Positions 1 to 8,167 of a DNA stretch of 11,991 nt are shown in pieces. Each line of letters begins with the position of its first letter. Position 1 is the first letter of the stretch. Under the pieces are notes generated by a model. That model saw only the letters and a list, made by a program, of their open reading frames with translations, ran no database searches and was not told the DNA's origin. The stretch spans positions 1 to 11,991 of the forward strand of contig FLMG01002140.1 of NCBI GenBank assembly GCA_900088475.1, written 5' to 3'. The DNA is from Hyphochytrium catenoides (taxonomy: Eukaryota > Sar > Hyphochytriomycetes > Hyphochytriales > Hyphochytriaceae). The position numbers were made by a program, and so were the translations under genes.

Positions 1-331
1 ACCTTGGGAGAAACTTTGGGTAAACCCGAGAAACGTTTTACAGTGCTCACCTAGCTCAGGGACTGTTCTGGGTGAGTAAATATGTAGCTTTAGAAGGATA
101 ACGAAAGAAGAAGACGCTGTTATTAACTGTGGTGCGTCAGGTCTTCTAGCCCTTAGCTAGCTGAGCTTCAAGATTGTTGTTTACTAGTCTTGGATCTAAA
201 AAACTCTGTAATAAGGAAAGGTAGGAAGAAGTACCTAACTTGTTATATTATTCATGCACTAACTGATGGGACGAACCTCACATCGGCCAAGATTAGCTTG
301 TTGACGACCCTCCCTAGAACCTGCTGGGCTA
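1..331. other. No gene seen; 3' flank of the PLAC8 gene
   Basis: No open frame with coding character was found on either strand. The minus-strand side would hold the 3' untranslated region and polyadenylation signals of the PLAC8 gene that ends at 332. Small inverted repeats are present (GGG-TAAA-CCC near 18-27; CTCACC/GGTGAG between about 46 and 76), but they are too short to call structured RNA. Confidence 0.4.
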
Positions 332-1437
332 TTATACGAGAGGGAGAGTAGTATTTGAACAACCGGCGATGGGAGAAGTGACGGCGGCGGCATATACCAT
401 CGGTGCACAATCTTTAGCTTGTGGCGGCGCTTTGCAACAACCGCAAAACCCTGGTCTGTAAGAGCTCGTCTGTGTGGCCATCTGTGCAAACGAACAGGCT
501 TGACAGAAGCATATGTAGAGGCAATCCATGCCACAGTCGCCAGGCAACCAGAGCTTCATTCGCACGGCTCTTCTTTGAACCATAAGCAGCACTATCCAGC
601 AAAACAGACCAAGAGGAAGGAGAGCAAGACCCGCATGTAATAGGCCACCATCGAGTCCAGAACACTCGTCGTAGAGTCGTCGTCTCCGAACTGTATATCC
701 GTAATAAGCATAACAATCCTTAGGCATTACAATGAGAAACGCGCTCAAACCCACCCTAAGCCATATCCCGAAGGCCAGGAGCAAGGACTTACAATAGGAG
801 ATGAGACCCACCCAGTCTCGCGTTGATCTGTGAGTAGGTGATACAGGGACAGAAGCAAGCCATCAAGGCGTTTGGAAGTATGTTGTCGCAGCAGTCGCTC
901 AGTAGTCGAGCCGTCCATCTCCCGTGTACCGGTCTTTTATAAGGAAATATCTCATCGTTATCGACCGCCGGAACAAAGTTGTTTGCTTCTATTAGCATGA
1001 CAGAAAGAAGGGCTACTCCGTCCTCCTCCTCGTCCCTCTCTGGTGTTTGAAGAGTGCATAGTCGTAGTGTCAAAGACTCTGGCTGAAGACGACGGTGCTT
1101 CAATCATTTGCCGTCGTGCTGCTGCTTGGCTGCCATCGTCGCTAGCATCCGTTGTTGGTGGTTGTCGATGAACATTATCATGCCGATTGCCTTTCGGGGA
1201 AGTGGGACGATCGATTAGTGGCGGGGCAGTTGGGGGATATTCTTGAAAGACTAGGGACGTCGTTGAGACTTCTTGCTTGTCAGAAGAGTGGTGGTGGGCA
1301 GCAGCGCCTGGTGGGACCGGTGGTAACGATTGGAACTGCGATGGAGGGGGGCAAGGAGCGAGAAGGAGGAGGAGCATGGGAGGATTGCTCTCTACTAGCA
1401 TCTCTTCTAACCTCTCGTCGCCCGGAGCGGTCGACAT
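332..1437 (-). CDS. PLAC8-family cysteine-rich membrane protein (spliced; N-terminus uncertain)
   Basis: The conserved core lies in two exons. The first (988 down to about 812) has a W-x(6)-DCCDN stretch followed by CFCPC and a Tyr-Ser-Gln-Ile-Asn-Ala-Arg-Leu run. The second (about 591 to the TAA at 332) has Arg-rich residues, then DCGMDC, CFCQAC and a Gln. This matches the PLAC8 layout (CPC motif, membrane segment, C-x-DC, C-x2-C-x3-Q). Family members (onzin, plant FW2.2/CNR and PCR) are membrane proteins tied to cell-number control or Cd/Zn/Ca handling; the role here is unknown. The second intron is read as 811-592 (220 nt, strong pyrimidine tract). A 37-nt intron (792-756) or a 120-nt one is also phase-compatible and would keep an extra hydrophobic stretch. 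The upstream exon (ATG at 1437, proline-rich, about 140 codons) joins only through a 28-nt intron (1016-989), so translation may instead start at the ATG at 998. The protein would be about 285 residues in the preferred model. Confidence 0.68.
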
Positions 1438-1740
1438 CAACCGCGTCGTGCGCAGGCGGCCGAGGAGTGCCGCACTCGGCGCAGTAGTCGTGTTGGGACA
1501 ATGGAATCATTGCACTTGTTGATCTCATTCACGGCAATTAATAGACTGATACTACACAGTTTAGCCCGACTCTAGTAGCACGATGTGAATAACAATCTCG
1601 TCGCTTGCCTGCACACTGCTGCTGGCTATAATATTATCCTTGTACTCCGCGTTTGCTTTCTACTGGCACAGTTACTTGTGATCGTCGTCCGGAATAATAG
1701 CAAGAAGTGAATCAAGTATATCTCTTCTGCTTTCATCAGT
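1438..1740. other. Gap between divergent genes; probable promoter region of the PLAC8 gene
   Basis: No convincing coding frame was found. Short open frames on both strands up to about 1528 overlap each other and match nothing. If the plus-strand gene to the right is real, this is a shared divergent promoter. The AT-rich patch around 1626-1638 is the nearest thing to a core promoter element, but I cannot assign one. Confidence 0.3.
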
Positions 1741-3041
1741 GGACAACACTCCTCCTCGCTAGTCGTCTTCAGAGTTCAGAGGCGAGGAGGAAGAAGTGGA
1801 ATGGCTCCTCCCATCTCCAACCTCTGCTGAACGCATCATCATCGTCGCGGGTGGACTGCTGTCCACTGTCCTCCCCCACCAACGGGTGCTTGCAGCAGGT
1901 GTCACACAGAAGCTTACTGTATCTTTATGGATAAAACTACGAAAAAACGCTCTACTCGTACCTCTTCGTTCTGTTGCGGCGTTTTTTGCCAATAATACTA
2001 GGATTTGTCTATTGGTTGTCTGCTGCTGCCACCAGGTGGAGGTGGAGCGGCGGACTGTTGCTGCTCTGGACGGAGGAATGTGATGTACACTTCTTTCGTC
2101 ATCGCTTAATCAGACAAGTAGTGTCTTTAGCATTGCATGATGAGGAGGCCGCCCGTATGATAGTTACCAGGCTGCCGCCTTCAATGCCCTTCGTTCCTTG
2201 CCTCCTTTGTTATTCTTCATCAGATCACCCTTCTCCTCCTTCTCTGCTCTTCTCTTCTTCCTCCTCTACTACATATTCTCCTTTCTGCTGCTTCTTCGTT
2301 CATCTTCTTCTGCTCCCGCCGCGGCTCCAGCTTCTGCTGCTCCTGAAAAAACCCTTTTGCTTGTTGACTGTTGGTCTTGTTGAACAGGTTAGGATCTACA
2401 CTTTTTCCTCTCTCGTCGCATCATTATTGGAGGAGGAGAAGAGAAGGACGACGAACTCCTCCCCGGCTCCTCCCTCGCGATGATCGGCGGTCAGTGGCCC
2501 CACAACCAGCCGCTTCTTCGGGTCAATGCCCGGCTCTAGGGGGTCGGGTGAAAGAAGAAGAAGTCCTTGTTGCTCCTTTGCTCTTTTCTTTTTGGCCTAC
2601 AATAGTTCTTTCCCCTTTGTTTCTCTTCTTTTAAGTCTTCGTGGTAGTACATATTTGCTTGCATCATCTCCTGTCGTTCCTTCTTCGCTCGTGGTTTCAA
2701 AACAGTAGTCAACAGTAGTCAATGGACTTCCCAGTGCAGTCGGAGGAGCGCCACGGCTTTTTTTTCTTGAGCTTGCTGGTGCTGAGCACTTACAACGCAA
2801 GTTTTACTCCCGTCTATGGCGGCGCGCCCACGTTCGTCTTCTCTCTCATCCCTCTCCTTTCTCAAGCTCGTCTTCGTTCTGTTTCTCTCGAGCTCCGTCG
2901 TCATCATCCTATCCTGGAGCTTTCCTGGCCGCTCTTCCCTGTTGTTGTGGGGGCCGCTGCTGCGTAAGGTCCAATCCCCTGTTATATTTCGGGCTATGCT
3001 TCGGCGCCATCTTGGCCTTCCTTCCTTTCCTCCTTCTTCAG
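1741..3041 (+). CDS. Possible upstream part of an unresolved spliced plus-strand gene
   Basis: I do not recognise a protein here. The plus strand alternates between pyrimidine-rich blocks and blocks with coding character, the pattern shown on the sense strand by the introns of the PH-START gene. Plausible coding pieces include a frame from about 1773 that begins with a run of Glu (after an acceptor ending TCTTCAG) and continues through Val-Glu-Trp-Leu-Leu-Pro; a piece at about 2035-2080 after CCACCAG; and one starting at 2389 after TTGAACAG. I could not connect these in one phase. Donor-like GTAAGG at 2964 and a very strong acceptor tract ending at 3041 lie just before the better-supported exons. 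Frames in the C/T tracts themselves are open only because pyrimidine runs cannot contain stop codons. Confidence 0.25.
2190..2345. repeat. C/T-rich low-complexity tract
   Basis: The plus strand is dominated by TTC, CTC and CCT words over about 150 bases. Similar but shorter tracts recur at about 2860-2950 and 3140-3260. They most likely mark intron sequence or splice-acceptor tracts of a plus-strand transcript. The hydrophobic Leu/Phe/Ser/Pro-rich translations they give should not be taken as membrane proteins. Confidence 0.6.
2701..2720. repeat. Exact 10-bp tandem duplication containing a CAG
   Basis: The unit AACAGTAGTC occurs twice back to back and follows a pyrimidine-rich stretch (about 2580-2690). 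Each copy contains a potential splice acceptor (AACAG), so the duplication also duplicates a candidate 3' splice site 10 nt downstream. Whether either site is used is not visible from sequence. Confidence 0.85.
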
Positions 3042-3798
3042 GCCCCTTCGGTCTGCGAGAGTCGGTGGCAGGAACCTGATTTGAATGTCTATGGCGACCC
3101 ACCATGCGATGGTCCGTCTGTCGCACAGGTGGCGGTGCCTTCCCCCGCCGCCATAATCGGGTTCTCTCTCTCTTGTGTTCTTCGGTGTTGTCGGACGCCG
3201 GATACCACCGTTGCTCTCGTAAGCCTCTTCATCTGCTCTCTCGTTCTCCCTTCTCCCGCCCACCACCAGGAGACCTCGTGATCCCGCCCTGGACTTGGCC
3301 CCCGTTTCCCAGTCGTCGTCACAGCCTTTGATATCTCCGTCATCCATCCTCTGCAAAAAAATACCCTTCGCAGCGGAGGATCGGTCCGGTTATCAAATGG
3401 CTGCGATTAGCGCCATAAGTATCTGGCGGCATGATGCAATCCCCACCAGATCGACTTCCTCCTCCTCCCTTTATTTGGTGGTGTGGGAGTCTTCTTATGT
3501 TGGGGGGTCCGCCACTACTGTGGCGGGCTTTATTATTATCAACACCATCTGCGCAGCCCCAAGCATTCCCTTTATTGTGGTCAACAAATATGGTAACGTA
3601 GGTTTTCATTGGACATTGAGTGCGCTAGGAACTAGCGAATTTGATGCGATTACAGAACGACGGGCGCCGACACTGTGTTTGACGAATATTGTATGTATCA
3701 TCTTATTCATTCCTTATGATATCTACAGAAGCCCGGACTCCAATGTGAAAGCAATCTGTGGGTTTGTAGACCTAGGAACTACTCGCACGCGTCTCTGA
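3042..3798 (+). CDS. Two 3'-terminal exons of a probable plus-strand membrane protein gene (partial model)
   Basis: Exon 3042-3115 follows a long pyrimidine tract ending in TTCTTCAG and encodes a frame starting Ala-Pro-Ser-Val-Cys-Glu-Ser-Arg-Trp-Gln. A donor GTCTGT at 3116 and a strong acceptor ending CACCACCAG at 3269 bound a 154-nt intron, and the phases agree (2 nt plus 1 nt make a Pro codon). The last exon, 3270-3798, stays open for 175 codons to a TGA. It contains two hydrophobic stretches: one around the residues VAGFIIINTICAAPSIPFIV, and a second near the C-terminus around NIVCIILFIPY. I do not recognise a family. The gene would end about 280 bp from the convergent PH-START stop. Against it: the minus strand also has open frames here, and T-rich DNA gives hydrophobic translations by chance. 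Confidence 0.33.
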
Positions 3799-4076
3799 TC
3801 AAAGTCCCCGGTGGTCATCATGAACGACATATCAACATGAGAATGTTGATGCTCACGATATGATAGACTTGATATTCTTCGCTTCATCGAGCGGTAGTCG
3901 CAGCAAGGCCAAGCCTTCGTAGCAAGAGCTCTAAGGTCGTCTTTCCTAGACGCCACCACCAACACTCGATTATCAAGTAAGTGCAACCGCTGAAGCACAA
4001 GGGGCTCGAGAGGTAGTAGAGCACAAGGTAATAAACTTAGAGTTTGTTATCTACATGTTTTTGAAAAAAAAATGCG
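3799..4076. other. Gap between convergent gene ends; no gene called
   Basis: This is probably the 3' untranslated region of the minus-strand PH-START gene and of the possible plus-strand gene. A minus-strand open frame of 91 codons (3998-3723) crosses it, but it matches nothing I know and overlaps the plus-strand exon. A short A-run at about 4063-4071 lies just downstream of the PH-START stop. The region also contains the hairpin listed separately. Confidence 0.35.
3831..3850. repeat. Perfect 8-bp inverted repeat with a 4-nt loop
   Basis: ATCAACAT and ATGTTGAT flank a GAGA loop (3839-3842), giving a perfect hairpin in the gap between the two converging gene ends. It may form in either 3' untranslated region, but the stem is short and no function can be assigned. 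Confidence 0.6.
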
Positions 4077-7000
4077 TCACTGACGGTTTGAAATGGAGGG
4101 CAGCACGCCTCCTGAAGCGGTGTAGCCAGAGATAAAGCCTGCAAAGTATATGAGGAAAAAACCAAGAGAAAGGCTGATGTGCGTGTAGAGAGGCGACATG
4201 CCATCTTTCGGCAGGAAGTCAGTAGACATCACACGCGCCACGATGACCAAGAAGAAGAGTGCTACTGCTTGGCAGGTCACCCAGAATGGCGTCCGATCTA
4301 GAAGAGACATTTGGGTTGGAGCAAGCCCCTTCTCTTTCTCATGCTCTTCTCCTGCTAATAGGGTGTGTAGAGCGTTCTGCTGCCCAAATAGAGCTGCCCT
4401 TCTCTCTTGTCTAACCAGAATCTCGTGCATTCTCCACCGGATATCCTCATAAAACTCTGGATTTGCGTTGATGCGTTCCTGGTAGGGATAGATATCGAAC
4501 TCGTCCAGAACTTTAGTTAGAAGGTGGAAGATACGTCCGGCGATCGCTTTTGAGAAGATCTTGAGCATGGATTGGGTGACATGAACCTGCACAGACATAC
4601 AGGTAATGTCAGAGAGCAGCTCTGGTTATAGCGGAGTTTCCGACTGTCAAAACGGAAAGTATAGACTTCCCAGAGCTAACATGAGGCCAAAACGGGGCTG
4701 ACGGGAGAGTTGAACAACAGAAAAATAATTGAAGACTTGAGGGCCAAGCGTGAACTTATTCTGGGAGCATCGATGCAAGAACGAGGAGAGACGGAGATTA
4801 CCTTAGGGTCGACGTTCAAGATCAGTCTTAACGCCGCAGTGTGCTTGTCAATGAGAGTGAGGTGGAACCCTCCATTCAGGTCTATCCGAACGTAATCACG
4901 GGTCGGAGGAGGAATCTCAACCTCCTCGGACGAAGATATGGTACTGAGAGCCAACATCATCGCATTGCGCTCTAACAGATCAATTCCTAACACGTGACAG
5001 AACAGGTCAGATTGACGTGGAAAAAATAGAGATGGGCATGCGCCAAGAGCGGACTGCCGAGGCGTGGGGCAGTGGAGTCAACCCTATGGATAGCGAAGCT
5101 GGAATTTCATCTCTTCTATCTCTTGCGCGTCAGCTCGTTCCTGACAGAGTGCCTGTCACTGTTCTCTCTCCTCTGACCGATAGTCTACGTAATCCATGGA
5201 TGCACTCTTCAAGCTTCTGCAGTGTCGACCGTCCGTCTTACCTCGTCCCTCCACGACAAAGTCCCTATTGCTAAGTGGAAAGAACGACGGAAAGTCCATC
5301 TTAAGATGCGCTATGCCGTGCATGTTCGTCGGCTTGGCCAGAAGGACGGCCTTCCTGCAGAACGGCAGGTAATTGTGTGCAAGGTCTGCCTCTGCTACCA
5401 CTGCCACTAATCGCACAAAGTCGCATTTTATGATGCTCTCGACTTTTACACTGCCACTTGCTTTTCCCGAAGGATCCAAGCTATTGCTGGGGAGGAATAG
5501 TGCATTCCGGGTCAGTGCAAGAAAAGAAAGGACTGTCAATGACCCAAGAGGAGAACGTTACGGTTGACTCATTTGGTCAGATAAGATGAAATAGATTGGA
5601 AAGGCAGAGAAAAAAGTCTTCCATGAATCGACTCATATCGTGGGAAGAGAGTAGCTGAAGGATATGCTGCCGGAGAACTTGGATCACTCGAAGTTGAAAG
5701 ATCAGCTTGCGCCATGATCACAGACCTGATGTACGTCTTCTGGGGTCCATGTGTTGAAGCTAGAGTCCAACCTTCATCTGTCTCAAACTGTCGCAGCGTT
5801 CTCTCCGCCCAATCAGATATGTTTATTACCTGTCACGCCAAAAGTCGCGTAAGAGGCGACAGGAACTCTCATCAATGACGGTGAAGGAAGAAGTAGAATA
5901 AACTAGTAGAACAGAGAGGAGAATGGACTGATATTGTGTTGAGGTAGACCCAGGACGTGGTAGACGAGAGAAAGAGAAAGTCTCAGCCAGAGGAAGCTAC
6001 CTTCTTTCTCAGTGGAAAGCCATGCACCTGGACCACTAGTCTTGCCAGGAGCTCCTGCCTTTGCGGATCTAGAGCAAGGATGCCAGAGAAGGTTTATATT
6101 CCGTGTCGAACGAAGAGGTAAAATGAAGAAACAGGCGGGGGAGAGTGGACAGAGTTAGCAAAAAGAAATGGAGACTAGTGGTAGAATAAGGGATGGCTCT
6201 AAGAACAACAACAATTGTAGCCAAACCTAATGAATGGACAACGGCAGAGAGAAAGGAACCTTACTAGATGTAGGAACTGGAAGCCCTTGTGGAGAAAGGT
6301 TCATGGCTTACCAGTTTCGGTGTCTTCTAGATGAGCTATCAGCTTATCCAGTCGATTGAGCTGTCGGCGGGCAATGAGCCACCGGTCCATATGGACAGCC
6401 TTCCCAACACCCTCAAGTAGTGAGGGCAGTTGCAGCTCCAGTTCGTGAAGAGTGAGATGGAGATCTTTCTCCTCCGCAACGTCCAGCGCCCCTATAGCGA
6501 ACATTGAAGTCATAAGAAGTCAGGTTGAGGCAAAGAAGAACGTTGGGAATGCTAGAATTAGAATTTTGGCGGGCCCTATTCAGGACTGAGCGCAACGAGA
6601 GCTGTCCAATACAGTGAGGTTTGACTAAAAGATGGGCGGTGCAAAAGAGGACGTTGCTTGCTCGACAGCAGCTTGTTTCTTGTCTAGAAAGGCCAAGAAC
6701 TGAAGATAGAAAATGCGAAAGCCGCAATAACTTATAGCATTGTGTGGAGCTTTCTTCTGGCACAACGCGGAGACCAAAGCGAAGGACGAATGAAACTTAC
6801 CGACGGTGCGGTGAAGAATCTCTATCCATTCCTTAGCGTCCTCCTCTTTCTCTGCGTAGAGTTCTAGCCTTTTCTTCCTTTCCCCGTCCTGAGAACCCCA
6901 ACCGTGAGGAGTAGTGAATGCATTCACAGAGCCACCATGTTAGTAGTTGCTAGCCCAGATGCGCGAGTAGTAAGGACGCGCAAGACGTACCGCGGCAGCA

Positions 7001-7843
7001 TGAGAGGCACAATGTACACAAACAGGACGCAAAGGACAACGAGACAGGGAGCCGAACAAGAATTAGCGGCTGAACAGCTACCTGGATGATGAACTTGAAC
7101 ATCATATCGTACTTCAGGACTGCCTGTCCACTGCCTGTGCCCTTAGACCGCCTCCTCTTACCTATCGCTTTCACCGCACCTGGTTTCATGTTAAAGGAGA
7201 GCCAAGCACAAGTGGATTAAATATGTGCGGAGTTGACGCGGAGAAGTCTTAGTAGCAGGGATAAGATAGCACGATGGAACGAGAGTGGTGGCTTGCGTCT
7301 CCTAGAATAAACGGAACGATTGAGCTCACACCACCCATAAGGAGTCTGTAGGGGAGGGAATGCAACGCAGAAAACGAGGTCGGAGAGAGAGAAGAAACCG
7401 AGTTGAGACTACCTTCATACTGAATATCATAGGTGGCATCAAGAACAGCAAAGACTCTTCCTTTTCCGTTGGGGGTCAGCATGGCCTCATGACTGTGGTA
7501 GTATACAAGACGCTTGCCATCCAGGATAAAGTAGCGCCGCCTTGCAAAAGGCACCATCTTATAGCCCTGGAACAATAAAAGGAGAGACGTGTTAGAGCCC
7601 CACAACAAAAGGGTCAGGGCTAACCTTACGAGTCCAGAGAGAAAGAGACAGAGAAAGTCCGGACAGTGAGAGGTAGAAAGAGATATGTTACAGGGAAAGA
7701 GAGGGTGAGAGAAGCAAAATGAAATTAGGAGAGAGACAGATAATGAAAGGAGTTTGCGCAAAGACAGAACATCCATATGCTACGCGCAACAAGGCGGACA
7801 AGGAACTCTGAAAGGTACCGATACATAGAACTACCTTCACCAT
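4077..7843 (-). CDS. PH domain-START domain lipid-binding protein with two C-terminal membrane helices
   Basis: Ten exons on the minus strand join in phase: 7843-7835, 7566-7413, 7179-7082, 6888-6801, 6491-6312, 6068-6001, 5829-5726, 5486-5242, 4986-4802, 4586-4077; about 546 residues, TGA at 4077. PH domain, residues about 1-115: RRRYFILDG, LVYYHS, and the closing helix EEDAKEWIEIL. A charged helical linker follows (about 117-200). START domain, about 200-400: DWAERTL, a lipid-pocket stretch around AEADLAHNYLPFCRKAVLLA, the hallmark FPLSNRDFVVEG, VRIDLNGGF, NVDPK, and a last helix SKAIAGRIFHLL. Predicted helices at about 478-497 and 511-533 end the protein. START domains bind one lipid in a hydrophobic cavity; PH domains bind phosphoinositides or proteins. 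A tail-anchored lipid-transfer or lipid-sensing role at a membrane contact is my inference. The start ATG at 7843 is the only in-frame ATG after an upstream TAG; exon 1 codes for just three residues, so an earlier start through another exon is possible. Confidence 0.88.
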
Positions 7844-8167
7844 CGCGCGCTCTCCCTCTCTTTTGCCACTCAACCCGATCACTCCCCCTCGTGCCTCTCT
7901 CTCCTCTCTCCACCCAAGCCACCGCTGTGCTGCCTTTCTCTACTCAACCCGCAAACGCTCAGCCTCACTCTCTCTGGACGCTCAGAGACTCTCTCTCTGG
8001 ACGGTTATTGTCCTCCCTTCTTAGGTCTCCTAGCTAGTTGCAAGATCTACTGTACCCAGTTCTATCTCCCACTAGATGAGCCCTCGGTGACAGGTCAACT
8101 ACTCTTTTTCTTCATCGCCACTTAACTCTTCTCCCACCGCGAAGCTGTCAGCCTCCCCTAAATTTTG
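7844..8167 (-). promoter_or_regulatory. Upstream region of the PH-START gene
   Basis: This 324-bp stretch separates the PH-START start codon from the stop of the next minus-strand gene. Read on the minus strand it is strongly purine-rich (GA) from about 7845 to 8030, consistent with a 5' untranslated leader and proximal promoter. An in-frame TAG lies about 100 nt upstream of the ATG. No TATA element or recognisable factor site stands out. Confidence 0.4.
7967..8003. repeat. Imperfect direct repeat in the PH-START upstream region
   Basis: ACTCTCTCTGGACG at 7967-7980 recurs at 7988-8003 with one extra CT, separated by a few bases. It may be simple slippage in a CT-rich tract, although the shared GGACG end is not itself simple sequence. 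Confidence 0.6.

Noticed and set aside
1974-2483. 169-codon plus-strand open frame with many Leu, Phe, Ser and Pro residues
   Set aside because: It is open mainly because a C/T tract cannot contain stop codons. The translation is low complexity, and acceptor signals inside it suggest intron sequence.
2719-3356. Minus-strand frames rich in Arg, Glu, Lys and Gly
   Set aside because: They are translations of the purine complement of C/T tracts. They match no domain and conflict with the strong plus-strand acceptors.
6492-6800. Overlapping minus-strand frames of about 100 to 116 codons between the PH and linker exons
   Set aside because: They fall almost wholly in a 309-nt intron bounded by GTAAGT and CTATAG, and the flanking exons join in phase without them.
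7567-7776. Hydrophobic signal-peptide-like leader ahead of the PH domain
   Set aside because: The Leu/Ser/Phe-rich leader is encoded by the pyrimidine-rich end of an intron (7834-7567, ending TTGTTCCAG), and phase supports joining exon 7843-7835 directly to 7566.
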